In this document: one piece after another, positions 29,801 through 38,656 of the stretch
How positions within the stretch are numbered: position 1 is the first letter of the stretch
How the letters are laid out: the number at the start of each line of letters is the position of its first letter
DNA from: Pseudomonas brassicacearum
Lineage (GTDB): Bacteria; Pseudomonadota; Gammaproteobacteria; Pseudomonadales; Pseudomonadaceae
Reading direction: 5' to 3'
Assembly (NCBI RefSeq): GCF_009601685.2
Contig: NZ_CP045701.2
Location: 6,386,001 to 6,450,000 of the forward strand
Length of the DNA stretch: 64,000 nt
Position numbers and translations under genes: made by a program
The notes under the pieces: model-generated
The model's input: only the letters and a program-made list of their open reading frames with translations
Told to the model about the DNA's origin: nothing
Databases searched by the model: none

Positions 29801-30372
29801 ATGGTCGCGTCGCTGTCCTGGGTGGTGTAGCGGCCGGCGGTGTCGAGCAGGACAGCCTGGTCGGTGAACCACCAATCGCAATTGCGCGTGCCGCCCACGC
29901 CGCGCACCGCACCGGCGCCCAGTTGCGCGGCCAGTGGGAAATGCAGCCCAGAGTTGACCAGCGCGGTGGTCTTGCCCGAACCCGGCGGGCCGATGATCAC
30001 GTACCACGGCAGCTCGTAGAGGTTGCGGCGCTCATCACCGCCCAGCTTGGCTTTCTTGAGCAGCGCCAAGGCTTCGTCCATGCGCTGGCGCAGGGTTTCG
30101 AGCTCTTCGGCGGTGGCGATGCTGGTCGGGTCGGGCGGGGTTTGCGCGGCCAGGCTGCGCATCACTTCGGCAGCCTGCCGGCGGGCCTGGATGATGCGCA
30201 ACACCCGGTAGGCGATCCACACCGCGAACACCAGGATGATCAAGGCCCAGCGGCGGCCTTCAGGCACCAGCCAATCGAGCAGCGGGCCCACGAACCAGAT
30301 GATCAGGCTCAGGGCGATCAGCCCCAGCAACGGGATGACCCAGCGGGTCATAAAACTGAAAAACGCCTTCAC
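26872..30372 (-). CDS. tssM: TssM/IcmF, T6SS membrane-complex protein
   Basis: The protein has 1166 residues: two N-terminal membrane spans (about 10-35 and 42-58), a cytoplasmic NTPase-like domain with Walker A GPPGSGKTT at 128-136, a third span (about 430-455, VLASTVVLVLVVSTLWW), then a large periplasmic part with the IcmF-related and C-terminal beta domain. It links TssL in the inner membrane to the TssJ lipoprotein. It overlaps tssL and tagF by 4 bp each. It is clearly different from the second TssM at 60.4-64 kb. Confidence 0.95.
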   Translation of the reverse strand: MKAFFSFMTRWVIPLLGLIALSLIIWFVGPLLDWLVPEGRRWALIILVFAVWIAYRVLRIIQARRQAAEVMRSLAAQTPPDPTSIATAEELETLRQRMDEALALLKKAKLGGDERRNLYELPWYVIIGPPGSGKTTALVNSGLHFPLAAQLGAGAVRGVGGTRNCDWWFTDQAVLLDTAGRYTTQDSDATIDKAAWLGFLGLLKKQRARRPIDGAFIAISLSDLLLGSDAERAAHAAAIRLRIQELYTQLGVRFPIYLMLTKLDLVPGFMEYFDTLSKEERAQVWGMTFALDDGKSSDSPLAHLQSEFTGLEQRLNDRLVERLQQERDPARRDLIYGFPQQFGALKDCLQSFLEGVFKPNAFEERVLLRGVYFTSGTQEGSPIDRLIGSMAQSMNLDRQHLARQTGTGRSYFIEKLFTAVAFAERGLVGVDPKVERRRKWIARGVLASTVVLVLVVSTLWWVSYRANQAYIAQVDQKVAPLGQTVQNLSPAQRDVLAVLPLLNAVKHLAGDAPDWAEGLGLYQGDMLEAESGSVYRKLLIAVFAPRLLTRIEEQLHSGGNSDFLYEGLKAYLMLADTEHYDADFIKAWIALDWDRSLPRDLPAEQRQALTAHLQALFERRPPVARLDPRLVEDLRRQLQQMPVAQRVYDRIKRQKLPEGIPDFRINEAAGRDAALVFSRKSGKPLGEPLSGFFTVKGYRQGFLLSSLSQTGTLAEEQWVLGHEEGDQQNVASLAADVRRLYFQDYLRQWDALLADIDFVPITSVAQAADVLRVISGPTSPLKKLLVAVAKETDLQQDERLLAAQGAPVDGGVDKLKERLGSLLGQEQPTSNAPAASDDPITAHFAELNSIVSKSEGEPAPIDGLLADMNALYVQVSAMVGASGDALLGEAKNQATAAATRVSLNAERQPPLVQGLVKSVVNSTTNSMMGGVRNQLNAAWTSEVVNIYRQSLAGRYPMSPGSARDATLDDFGQFFGVGGVMDNYFRKYLQPYVDTSTPTWRWQPGAAQKLGIAPGVLQTFQRAATIRDAFFRSGGTQPMVRFELKPVAMDSTITQFLLDLDGQQLSYDHGPSRPTAMQWPNPGSIGVVRISIMPPSASGRSGITLDGPWAWFRLLEQSDLTAGNSPDRFSLRLRVDGASASYELRANSAFNPFKSRVLSGFSLPERL

Positions 30373-31679
30373 TCGACCCCCTCCGCCAATACTGTGATTT
30401 CAACCCGACGATTGCGCGCACGACCTTCCGTGGTGGCGTTGGACGCCAACGGCTCGGTGTCGCTGCGGCCTTCGGCGCTAAAGCGCTCGGGCTGGCCGGT
30501 CTTGGCCGAAAGAATGTCCAGCACCGACCTGGCCCGCGCCTCGGACAACGCCCAGTTGGACGGAAACCGGAGGGTGGCGATCGGCCGATTGTCGCTGTGG
30601 CCGGTGACCAGGACCTGGCCCTTGACCTTGCGCACCGCATCGGCGATGCGCAGCATCAGCGGCTGGAAATCGTCCTTGATGCTGGCGCTGCCCGAGGCGA
30701 ACAGTTCATCGCCGCGGATGGTCACCACCGAGCGGTCGACGGCGTCTTCCACGGCGATCCGGTTGGCCCGGATTTCATCGGCGAGGAAGCCGGCCAGGCG
30801 TGGGCGCTCGATCACCTTCGGCTGCACCACCGGACGGTCGATGGTCTGCACCGGGATTTCACCGAGGAAATGAATGTTCTTGAACACCGGCTCGGCATCG
30901 GACGCCAGCTTCATGCGCAGGCCGAACAGCAGCGCCAGCAACAGCGCCGCGCCGATGGCCACGGCGATCCACGGTGGCATGAATTGCGCCAGTCGATCAC
31001 GAGCCACAGTGACACCGCGCCAGTGCGGCGACAGTTCGCGCTCGTAGTCGCCACGGGCGCTGCGGATGACGGCGGCGGTGCGCTCACGCAACGCTTCCAG
31101 TTGGCTGCGACCGTCGTTCATCACCCGGTAGCGCCCTTCGAAACCCAGGCACATGCACAGGTACAAAAGCTCCAGCAGGTACAGGCGCTCGCGCGGGCTT
31201 TGCAGACAATGCTCCAGCAGCTGGAACACCTTCTCGCCGCCCCAAGCTTCGTTGTGCACGGTGATCAACAGGCTTTGCTTGCCCCAATCGCTGGTGCCGC
31301 CCCACGGGGTGCTCAACACCGCTTCGTCCAGCGCGGTGCACAAGGCGTAGCGGGCCAGCAACACATCGTTGCGCACCACGCCGGCGGCCTCGGCGCGCTC
31401 TTCGAACTGGCGCAGGTAGGCCAGCAGTTGTGCGCGCAAACTGGCTGGCGCCGGGTGGGCAATGGTGCTGCGCAGGCGCGTCAGCAGGGCCAGCAGCGGG
31501 CCGGCGGCGCTTTCCAGCGGGTTGAGGCCTTGGGCCTTGCCGGTCAGGACCGGCGCGGCCGGCATCGACAGCGGTGCGGGCGCAGGCGTCGGCTGTGGGC
31601 GGCCGGCGTCCGGGCGGAAGGGATCTCCACCGCGGCCACCGGGCGTCGGCATGAACTGGGTACGATCGTCGTTACTCAT
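30369..31679 (-). CDS. tssL: TssL (DotU) with C-terminal OmpA-like domain
   Basis: The protein has 436 residues. After a Pro-rich N-terminus comes the DotU domain (about 50-230; YALCTALDEAVLSTPWG, FQLLEHCL, YLCMCLGFEGRY). A membrane span lies at about 235-256, and a periplasmic OmpA/MotB-like peptidoglycan-binding domain at about 310-436 (VTGHSDNRPIATLRFPSN). This 'evolved' TssL form carries its own cell-wall anchor and is usual in HSI-I-type systems. It lies 6 bp downstream of tssK. Confidence 0.95.
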   Translation of the reverse strand: MSNDDRTQFMPTPGGRGGDPFRPDAGRPQPTPAPAPLSMPAAPVLTGKAQGLNPLESAAGPLLALLTRLRSTIAHPAPASLRAQLLAYLRQFEERAEAAGVVRNDVLLARYALCTALDEAVLSTPWGGTSDWGKQSLLITVHNEAWGGEKVFQLLEHCLQSPRERLYLLELLYLCMCLGFEGRYRVMNDGRSQLEALRERTAAVIRSARGDYERELSPHWRGVTVARDRLAQFMPPWIAVAIGAALLLALLFGLRMKLASDAEPVFKNIHFLGEIPVQTIDRPVVQPKVIERPRLAGFLADEIRANRIAVEDAVDRSVVTIRGDELFASGSASIKDDFQPLMLRIADAVRKVKGQVLVTGHSDNRPIATLRFPSNWALSEARARSVLDILSAKTGQPERFSAEGRSDTEPLASNATTEGRARNRRVEITVLAEGVE

Positions 31680-31685
31680 CGCGGT

Positions 31686-33020
31686 TTATCCTCGGATCGC
31701 CCAGAAGGCCAGGTTCAGCCCCGGGAACTGGCCGGCGATGTGGAACGCAAAGCCGCCGGAGTTGCTCAACTGCTGCCAGTGATCGCTGCCCCGGTCGAGC
31801 TCGTAGTAGGTGGAGCCGGCGTGGTACGGCAACTGGCGTGGCGCCACCGGCAACGGCAGCAGGCCAATGCCCGGCAGTTGCAGATTGACCAGGTCGCGGA
31901 TGTGCTCCACCGAACCGACCTTGCTCTGCTGGCCGAAGCGGCCGCGCAGGGTTTCGGCCGGCACGTCGGCGCGCACCACCAGGATGAAACTGGCGCTGTC
32001 GAGCAGGGTCTTGTCGGCCAGCATTGCCACGTGGATACCGTAGGCTTTCTCGACAATCGGAATCGGCGTCGCCTTGCTGTCGATCAGCATCGACAGGGCT
32101 TCGCGCAGGGCCTGCATCACGGGCGCGTAGCTGAGCGCCAGGTCATCGTGCTGGTAAGGCGGGTATTGCTGCGGTCGCCGCCCGGACGCGGTGAACGTGG
32201 AGAACTCCCCGGCCAGGCTCACCAGCTCGCTGTAGAAGCGCTCAGGATGCAGCGGGCTCAACTGGCTCAGGTGCTGGATCAATGGCTGGGCGCGGTTGAC
32301 CAGTTGCAACAGCATGAAATCGGCAATCTCCGAAGCGCCACCGGCACCGGACGCCACCACCCGCCCGGCCAGGGCTTCGCCGCGTTGATGCAACAGGCCC
32401 AGCAGTTCGCTGCGAAACGCCGCCAGCGGCTTGGAGGCGACCACATCCAGCAGCGGCGGGATGTAGACGTCGTCGAGTACCAAGGCACGGTCGGCGCGTT
32501 TTTCCTTGATGCGCACCACGCCGATCGCGGCGTAGTCGCCGATGCCATCCTGCTCGGTCAACAGCCGCAGCGCCCGGGAGCCGAGGGCCACCGGTGCGCG
32601 GTTTTCGAACGGTGCGTTGTCGTCGCGCACTTCGCACACCTGGCTCACGTAACGCGCAGCGCCGAGGTCTTCGCCTTCGTCCACGGTGTCCCGGGCGCCG
32701 GCGCGCTTGAGCGGCAAGGCCAGGTACACCAGGCCATCGCGCAGGTTGTCGTCGACGTTCAGCGGGGTTGGCGCCAGGTCATCCTGGGGAATATTGAACG
32801 GTGTGCCGTCCGGCAACAGGCCGCGCGCCGAGATGATCGCCAGCTTGCCCTGGGCCAGCAGGCCCTGGTCGATCAGCAATTCGGAAAAACCCCAGGCGCC
32901 GGCCGACAAGGGGCGGCTGCGTGCGTCGATGAGGTTTTCCAGGTAACGGTCGTGCTGTTGGAAGTGCTGCGTTCCAATGAACATGCCTTCCGACCAGACC
33001 ACGCGATTGTTCCAGGACAT
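31686..33020 (-). CDS. tssK: TssK, T6SS baseplate adaptor
   Basis: This 444-residue protein starts MSWNNRVVWSEGMFIGTQHFQQHDRYLE, the signature TssK N-terminus. The C-terminal region contains LQLPGIGLLPLPVAPRQLPYHAG and YYELDRGSDHW. TssK trimers join the baseplate wedges (TssEFG) to the TssL/TssM membrane complex in the cytoplasm. It lies 15 bp after tssJ. Confidence 0.96.
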   Translation of the reverse strand: MSWNNRVVWSEGMFIGTQHFQQHDRYLENLIDARSRPLSAGAWGFSELLIDQGLLAQGKLAIISARGLLPDGTPFNIPQDDLAPTPLNVDDNLRDGLVYLALPLKRAGARDTVDEGEDLGAARYVSQVCEVRDDNAPFENRAPVALGSRALRLLTEQDGIGDYAAIGVVRIKEKRADRALVLDDVYIPPLLDVVASKPLAAFRSELLGLLHQRGEALAGRVVASGAGGASEIADFMLLQLVNRAQPLIQHLSQLSPLHPERFYSELVSLAGEFSTFTASGRRPQQYPPYQHDDLALSYAPVMQALREALSMLIDSKATPIPIVEKAYGIHVAMLADKTLLDSASFILVVRADVPAETLRGRFGQQSKVGSVEHIRDLVNLQLPGIGLLPLPVAPRQLPYHAGSTYYELDRGSDHWQQLSNSGGFAFHIAGQFPGLNLAFWAIRG

Positions 33021-33035
33021 GGGGGCTCCGATTGC

Positions 33036-33536
33036 TTATTGGGCAGGGCTGGATGGGGGGACGACGACGGCGCTGCGCACGGCGCGCACATCGAGGCTGA
33101 TCTGGTATTCGGTGTATTCGCGCGCCGGGACATTCATCACCGTGCGCCACAGCGACTGATCCAGCTCGCGATAGCCCACCAGTATTCCGATATGCCGCGT
33201 GGCCGGGTCGAGGTCGCGTTGCAGGCTCAGTTGCTGGCCGGGCTGGACCAGCACCTCGTCCTGGTCGATCAGGTCGGCACCCAGCGTGGCCTGGGCCCGT
33301 TCGGCGAGGGCGAAATAATCGGAACGGCCGAAAGTCGCGGCATTTTTCAGTTCGAAAATGCGCACCCGGACCGGGGCTGGATGGCCGGTGGCGCCGGGGT
33401 TGAGCCCGGCGATGGCATGGAAGTGCAACTCGACGGCGGCGGTATCAGCCTCTTCGGGCTGGGTATTGGCCGCATCCTTGGCGCACGCCGTCAGCAGAAG
33501 CACGGTGGCGACTGCGAGTAAAAACCTGGGAATCAT
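33036..33536 (-). CDS. tssJ: TssJ, T6SS outer-membrane lipoprotein
   Basis: The 166-residue protein has signal peptide and lipobox MIPRFLLAVATVLLLTAC (Cys18). The mature beta-sandwich contains VRVRIFELKNAATFGRSDYFAL and HIGILVGYRELDQSLWR, typical of TssJ. It holds TssM at the outer membrane. The gene lies 68 bp downstream of fha on the same transcript. Confidence 0.93.
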   Translation of the reverse strand: MIPRFLLAVATVLLLTACAKDAANTQPEEADTAAVELHFHAIAGLNPGATGHPAPVRVRIFELKNAATFGRSDYFALAERAQATLGADLIDQDEVLVQPGQQLSLQRDLDPATRHIGILVGYRELDQSLWRTVMNVPAREYTEYQISLDVRAVRSAVVVPPSSPAQ

Positions 33537-33604
33537 CCTGCGTCCTCAATGACGTTTGAGCTATCCGTTGTGTGCTGATCAATCTTGTTATGGGGCGGCG
33601 CCGC

Positions 33605-35089
33605 TTAGCGGCGTCGCTGTCGCGTACTGTGTTCCTCGTAGGCGCGGCTGAACTCGCGACCGAACAGGTCCTGGAAATCCTCTTGGGCTTCCCGGGAAAT
33701 GTTGCTGTAGAGCTCGGTGAACTGCTGCCAGTACTGGGCCTGTCGCGAGCCGCTGAAAATACCCGAGAGCCCACCGGGCTTGGCCATGCGCTCTTCCAGT
33801 TGCGCCGGTTCGAAACGCGTCAGCAAATGCTTGATGGCCGCTTCCACACCGGCCATCACCGCCAGTTGGTGGGCACGCAAGTCATCGAAACTGTCACGCA
33901 CCGCGGCGTCCGGGGCCATGAACGCCTGATTGCCGTGGCGCAATAGCAACAACAGGGCTTCATCGACGTTGGGAGCGAATTTGAGCGGGTTGTTTTCCAC
34001 CGGCTGGATCATCGTCTGCTGGATACGGAACTCACCCTTGAGGCTGCTGCGGGCGCGCAGGACATCGATCAGGCCTTCGACCATCAACCGATAGCTGCGC
34101 CCGATGCTTTCCATCTGTGCTTCGGCCTGGGCCTTGTCCAGGCGCAACTGATCCAGCCCGGCGCCGCGCAGGAAGGCTTGCAGTAAATCGGGTTGGTTGG
34201 CCTCGACCGGGGCGACTGGAGCAACCGGCGCAACCGGCGGTGCGACCGGGGGTTCGACGTGGGTCATCGACGCTTCAGGTGCCGGTGCCGGTGCCGGTGG
34301 CGCTGCACTGACTTGAGCAAAGATGTCGGCGAGCGGAGCCTGCGCAACAGGCGTCGCGACCGGCTCGACCACCGGCGGTAGCGGTAACGGCTGCGGGGCT
34401 ACCGCCACCGGCACGGGCTTGTCGCTGAAGGGGTCCCAGTCGTCCGGAATCACCGAGGCAGACGGCGGTATCACGGGTTCGACCACGGGCGGCGGGCTCG
34501 GCCGGGGAATGGGCGTCGGCGGGCGGAAATCGTGTTGCTCGGCCGGCACATGGTCAGGCTGGGTGGCCGGCGGGACACTGGCTGGGGTCAAGAAATCGAA
34601 CAGGTCCGGCAGGGTGTCCATGGCCGACCCCCCCTGGAAATGCGCGGGCACGTGGACCGGTGACGGCATCGGCGACGGCGTTTGCACGGCGGCGCCTTGG
34701 CGCCCCATCAAGGCCTCGAAACTGCTGGGCGATTCGGCAAACGGGTTGCTGTCGGTGACCGGCAGGCTGAAATCGACGCGCGCCTGGATTTCATAATCGC
34801 CGATGCGGATCACTTCGCCGTCTTGCAGTGGCTCGCTGTTGCCCTTGCGCAGGCGCACGCCGGCCTTAACCAATTCCACACCATTAGTACTGTTATCGGT
34901 TAAGTAATAACGCCCATCTTTGTATTGGATAACGCAATGTTTACCGGAAACCAGACGCTCAGGATCCGGCAATACCCAATCATTATCGGAATTACGGCCA
35001 ATTGCCATCACCCCCTGATCCATGGACTTTTCCGAACACTGGCCTGGGGTAATCTTGTGATAACTAGTGATAGTCAAACACAGCGGCAT
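33605..35089 (-). CDS. fha: Fha, FHA-domain scaffold targeted by PpkA
   Basis: The protein has 494 residues. The N-terminal forkhead-associated domain shows GR at 31-32, SGKH at 48-51 and NSTNG at 66-70, the phosphothreonine-binding residues. A long Pro/Val/Ala-rich linker (about 130-330) follows, then a C-terminal TagC-type (type VI FHA) domain near 335-494. Fha phosphorylated by PpkA promotes assembly. I chose ATG 35087-35089 because AAGGAGG precedes it by 5 bases and it gives the family start. It is the first gene of the minus arm. Confidence 0.93.
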   Translation of the reverse strand: MPLCLTITSYHKITPGQCSEKSMDQGVMAIGRNSDNDWVLPDPERLVSGKHCVIQYKDGRYYLTDNSTNGVELVKAGVRLRKGNSEPLQDGEVIRIGDYEIQARVDFSLPVTDSNPFAESPSSFEALMGRQGAAVQTPSPMPSPVHVPAHFQGGSAMDTLPDLFDFLTPASVPPATQPDHVPAEQHDFRPPTPIPRPSPPPVVEPVIPPSASVIPDDWDPFSDKPVPVAVAPQPLPLPPVVEPVATPVAQAPLADIFAQVSAAPPAPAPAPEASMTHVEPPVAPPVAPVAPVAPVEANQPDLLQAFLRGAGLDQLRLDKAQAEAQMESIGRSYRLMVEGLIDVLRARSSLKGEFRIQQTMIQPVENNPLKFAPNVDEALLLLLRHGNQAFMAPDAAVRDSFDDLRAHQLAVMAGVEAAIKHLLTRFEPAQLEERMAKPGGLSGIFSGSRQAQYWQQFTELYSNISREAQEDFQDLFGREFSRAYEEHSTRQRRR

Positions 35090-35368
35090 CTTGCCTCCTT
35101 GCTGAATACATCCCGCGCGGGTGGGTGACGTGAGGCTCCAGGCCCTGACTACCCACCAACAACCTTGCCAACCACCGCGAAACGGCTTTTTGCCAGCATG
35201 ATTGCTGATCATAACCGGCTTGCGTGACAAAAACCCCCCGTCAGTTGCCGCTTCGACCGATGAGTCGAGCAGGCTGTTAAGCGCATCACAACTGTTACAT
35301 AGGGGCTACACTGGCGAAATAGCTTACCTTGACAAGCGATAAGTACTACACCAAAAATGCACAACTTC

Positions 35369-35396
35369 TTGAATATAGATGATGGCACTTTAAAAT
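35369..35396 (+). promoter_or_regulatory. Predicted sigma-70 promoter of the tssA arm
   Basis: TTGAAT (35369-35374), a 16-base spacer and TAAAAT (35391-35396) form a good sigma-70-like promoter. Transcription would start near 35403, leaving a leader of about 100 bases before tssA. A second TTGACA at 35329 has no good partner. I found no sigma-54 site with correct GG-N10-GC spacing nearby. It lies in the 416-bp gap between the two divergent arms. Confidence 0.5.
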
Positions 35397-35430
35397 CATT
35401 GCAGGCCTAAAGAGCCATTATCGTCAAGGA

Positions 35431-35461
35431 ACATGCGAAGTTTCATCCGAAACTTGCATGT
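35431..35461 (+). promoter_or_regulatory. Stem-loop in the tssA leader
   Basis: ACATGC-(g)-AAGTTT pairs with AAACTTGCATGT, giving a 12-bp stem with one bulged G and loop CATCCG. A GGA lies directly before the stem (35428-35430) and another GGA is in the ribosome site (GGGAG, 35491-35495). The position suggests posttranscriptional control, for example by RsmA/RsmE as known for P. aeruginosa HSI-I. That link is an inference. Confidence 0.55.
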
Positions 35462-35505
35462 GAACTGCCCGACTTCTTCAGCGGGCGATAGGGAGATCGA
35501 TTCAA

Positions 35506-36543
35506 GTGGATGTGCCTTTGTTGCTCGCCGCCGTTTCCGCGACTTCGCCATGCGGAGAAGACCTGGAATATGACGCGGATTTCTTGCGCCTGGAGCGCGA
35601 CTCCCGGGGCCAGCCCGAGCGCAGCATGGGCGATTCGATCCTGCCTGCCGAGCCTCCTGAGTGGCGCAGCATCCAGCAGCAGAGCCTGGACTTGCTGCAG
35701 CGCAGCAAAGACCTGCGCATCACCCATTTCCTGTTGCAAAGCGCCCTGGCCCTCGAAGGCCTGCCGGGCATGGCTCGGGTGCTGACACTGATCAGCGAAC
35801 TGCTCAAGCAGTACTGGGCCGAGTTGCATCCGCGCCTGGACGCCGATGACGACAACGACCCCACCGTGCGCATCAATGCCCTCGCCGGCCTGACGTCCGA
35901 CGTCACCATTCGCCTGCTGCGCGAGAGCATCCTGGCCCGCTCGCGGACCTTCGGTGCCGTCAGCCTGCGCGCCGCCGCCAACGCCAGCGGCCTGCAAAGT
36001 TTCCCGGATGAAAACCTCGGCGCCGAACAGCTCGCCGGAGCCCTGCTCGACAGCGACCCCGAGCAGCTGGAAATCACCCGCGCCGCCCTGCTGGAAGCCC
36101 GCAGCGCCGCCGAGGCCATCGAACAACAAGTCAGCGACCAGGTCGGTTCCGCCCAGGGCGTGGACCTTGGCCCGCTGAAGCAACCGCTGAAGATGGCCCT
36201 GCAGATTCTCGGCCAGTTCGCCCCGCAGAGCGGCGACAGCGCCCTGTCCGATCCCGTCAACGACGACAGTACCGCGACTGCTGAATATGCCAGCGCGCCA
36301 AGCACACCGCGCAACACCAGCACGAGCGCCGTCAGCGGCGAAATCAACAACCGCGACGACGTGCTGCGCAGCCTGGACCGGATTCTCGCTTACTACACCC
36401 GTCATGAGCCCTCCAGCCCGCTGCCGGTGCTGTTGAACCGGGCCAAGAACCTGGTGCACGCCGACTTCGCGGCCATCGTGCGCAACTTGATTCCCGACGG
36501 CATGAGTCAATTTGAAAACCTGCGCGGCCCAGACAGCGAATAA
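35506..36543 (+). CDS. tssA: TssA, T6SS sheath/tube assembly protein
   Basis: The protein has 345 residues. It contains an ImpA N-terminal domain (SPCGEDLEYDADFLRLER near residues 14-31; LLKQYWAELHPRLDADDDNDPTVRINAL) and a short C-terminal region ending with LLNRAKNLVHADFAAIVRNL, the form found in TssA1. It caps the growing sheath or primes the baseplate. The start is GTG at 35506 with GGGAG ten bases upstream; I see no ATG that fits better. It is the first gene of the plus arm. Confidence 0.92.
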   Translation: MDVPLLLAAVSATSPCGEDLEYDADFLRLERDSRGQPERSMGDSILPAEPPEWRSIQQQSLDLLQRSKDLRITHFLLQSALALEGLPGMARVLTLISELLKQYWAELHPRLDADDDNDPTVRINALAGLTSDVTIRLLRESILARSRTFGAVSLRAAANASGLQSFPDENLGAEQLAGALLDSDPEQLEITRAALLEARSAAEAIEQQVSDQVGSAQGVDLGPLKQPLKMALQILGQFAPQSGDSALSDPVNDDSTATAEYASAPSTPRNTSTSAVSGEINNRDDVLRSLDRILAYYTRHEPSSPLPVLLNRAKNLVHADFAAIVRNLIPDGMSQFENLRGPDSE

Positions 36544-36624
36544 AAAGCGAACGGATCACGCAGTCACGTCACCGGTACCCCCGATGACGCCAACACCGTC
36601 GCTCAAGCGACCAGGAGCAGCAAC

Positions 36625-37131
36625 GTGGCGAAGCAAAGTTCTCAGAAATTCATCGCGCGCAACCGCGCGCCTCGAGTGCAGATCGAGTACGACGTCGAGC
36701 TCTACGGCGCCGAGAAAAAGGTCCAGTTGCCCTTCGTCATGGGCGTGATGGCCGACCTCGCCGGCAAGCCCGCCGAGCCTCTGGCAGCCGTGGCCGACCG
36801 CAAGTTCCTTGAGATTGACGTCGACAATTTCGACTCGCGCCTCAAGGCCATGCAGCCGCGCGTGGCGTTCCATGTGCCTAACGAATTGACCGGCGAAGGC
36901 AACCTGAGCCTGGACCTGACGTTCGAAAGCATGGACGACTTCAGCCCGGCGGCCGTGGCCCGCAAGGTCGACTCGCTGAACAAACTGCTCGAAGCGCGCA
37001 CCCAGTTGGCCAACCTGCTGACCTACATGGACGGCAAGACCGGCGCCGAAGAAATCATCATGAAGGCGATCAAGGACCCAGCGCTGTTGCAGGCCCTGGC
37101 GAGTGCGCCGAAGCCAGCACAGGACCAATGA
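36625..37131 (+). CDS. tssB: TssB, small contractile sheath subunit
   Basis: The protein has 168 residues (MAKQSSQKFIARNRAPRVQIEYDVELYGAEKKVQLPF...). It matches TssB/VipA with the LPFVMGVMADLAGKP and FDSRLKAMQPRVAFHVPN motifs. It polymerises with TssC into the contractile sheath. The start is GTG at 36625 with AGGAG upstream. The stop overlaps a potential tssC start, and tssC follows directly. Confidence 0.96.
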   Translation: MAKQSSQKFIARNRAPRVQIEYDVELYGAEKKVQLPFVMGVMADLAGKPAEPLAAVADRKFLEIDVDNFDSRLKAMQPRVAFHVPNELTGEGNLSLDLTFESMDDFSPAAVARKVDSLNKLLEARTQLANLLTYMDGKTGAEEIIMKAIKDPALLQALASAPKPAQDQ

Positions 37132-37133
37132 TC

Positions 37134-38630
37134 ATGACTGACAATACAGCCCGCGAAGGCGTGCAGAACCTGGGCGCAACGCAAGAAACCAGCGAGTTCG
37201 CGTCCCTGCTGCTGCAAGAATTCAAACCCAAGACCGAACGCGCCCGCGAAGCCGTCGAAACGGCCGTGCGCACCCTGGCCGAGCAGGCCCTGGCGCAGAC
37301 CGACCTGGTGTCCAACGACGCCATCAAGTCGATCGAATCGATCATCGCCGCCATCGACGCCAAGCTTACCGCCCAGGTCAACCAGGTCATCCACCACCCC
37401 GACTTCCAGCAACTGGAAAGCGCCTGGCGTGGCCTGCACTACCTGGTCAACAACACCGAGTCCGATGAGCAGCTCAAGATCCGTGTGCTCAACATCTCCA
37501 AGACCGATCTGCACAAGACCCTGAAGAAATTCAAGGGCACCGCGTGGGACCAGAGCCCGATCTTCAAGAAGATGTACGAAGAAGAATACGGCCAGTTCGG
37601 CGGCGAACCTTACGGCTGCCTGGTGGGCGACTACTACTTCGACCAGTCGCCACCGGATGTCGAGCTGCTGGGCGAACTGTCGAAAGTCTGCGCGGCCATG
37701 CACTCGCCGTTCATCGCTGCGGCATCGCCGACCGTGATGGGCATGGGCTCGTGGCAGGAACTGTCGAACCCGCGCGACTTGACCAAAATCTTCACCACCC
37801 CGGAATACGCCGGCTGGCGCTCGCTGCGTGAATCGGAAGACTCGCGCTACATCGGCCTGACCATGCCACGCTTCCTGGCGCGCCTGCCGTACGGCGCCAA
37901 GACCGACCCGGTGGAAGCCTTCGCCTTCGAAGAAAACACCGACGGTGCCGACAGCTCCAAGTACACCTGGGCCAACGCCGCCTACGCGATGGCGGTGAAC
38001 ATCAACCGTTCGTTCAAACACTTCGGCTGGTGCTCGCGCATCCGTGGCGTGGAATCCGGCGGCGAAGTGGAAAACCTGCCAGCCCACACCTTCCCGACCG
38101 ACGACGGTGGCGTGGACATGAAGTGCCCAACCGAAATCGCCATCTCGGACCGCCGTGAAGCGGAACTGGCGAAGAACGGTTTCATGCCGCTGTTGCACAA
38201 GAAAAACACTGACTTCGCCGCGTTCATCGGCGCCCAGTCGCTGCAGAAACCGGCCGAATACGACGACCCGGACGCCACCGCCAACGCCAACCTGGCCGCG
38301 CGCCTGCCGTACCTGTTCGCCACTTGCCGTTTCGCTCACTACCTCAAGTGCATCGTGCGCGACAAGATCGGTTCCTTCAAAGAGAAGGACGAGATGCAGC
38401 GCTGGTTGCAGGACTGGATCCTCAACTACGTCGACGGTGACCCGGCGCACTCCACCGAGACCACCAAGGCCCAGCACCCGTTGGCCGCAGCCGAAGTGAT
38501 CGTCGAAGAAGTCGAAGGCAACCCGGGGTACTACAACTCCAAGTTCTACCTGCGCCCGCACTACCAGCTCGAAGGGCTGACCGTGTCGCTGCGCCTGGTA
38601 TCGAAACTGCCGTCGGCCAAGGGCGCGTAA
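37134..38630 (+). CDS. tssC: TssC, large contractile sheath subunit
   Basis: This 498-residue TssC/VipB protein has the highly conserved WRGLHYLVNNTE, GCLVGDYYFDQSPPDVELL, FLARLPYG, WANAAYAMA and NPGYYNSKFYLRPHYQLEGLTVSLRLVSKLP motifs. I prefer ATG 37134, nine bases after AGGA. ATG 37128 is in frame but only 3 bases from that site. Two inverted REPs separate it from hcp, which may mark the end of a tssABC transcript. Confidence 0.96.
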   Translation: MTDNTAREGVQNLGATQETSEFASLLLQEFKPKTERAREAVETAVRTLAEQALAQTDLVSNDAIKSIESIIAAIDAKLTAQVNQVIHHPDFQQLESAWRGLHYLVNNTESDEQLKIRVLNISKTDLHKTLKKFKGTAWDQSPIFKKMYEEEYGQFGGEPYGCLVGDYYFDQSPPDVELLGELSKVCAAMHSPFIAAASPTVMGMGSWQELSNPRDLTKIFTTPEYAGWRSLRESEDSRYIGLTMPRFLARLPYGAKTDPVEAFAFEENTDGADSSKYTWANAAYAMAVNINRSFKHFGWCSRIRGVESGGEVENLPAHTFPTDDGGVDMKCPTEIAISDRREAELAKNGFMPLLHKKNTDFAAFIGAQSLQKPAEYDDPDATANANLAARLPYLFATCRFAHYLKCIVRDKIGSFKEKDEMQRWLQDWILNYVDGDPAHSTETTKAQHPLAAAEVIVEEVEGNPGYYNSKFYLRPHYQLEGLTVSLRLVSKLPSAKGA

Positions 38631-38656
38631 AAATTTACTGAACGGTGCAAGGCCAA

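Noticed and set aside
30597..33521. 974-codon plus-strand open frame across tssL, tssK and tssJ
   Set aside because: It is antisense to three clear T6SS genes and has the composition of a shadow frame (His, Gln and Arg-rich, no domains).
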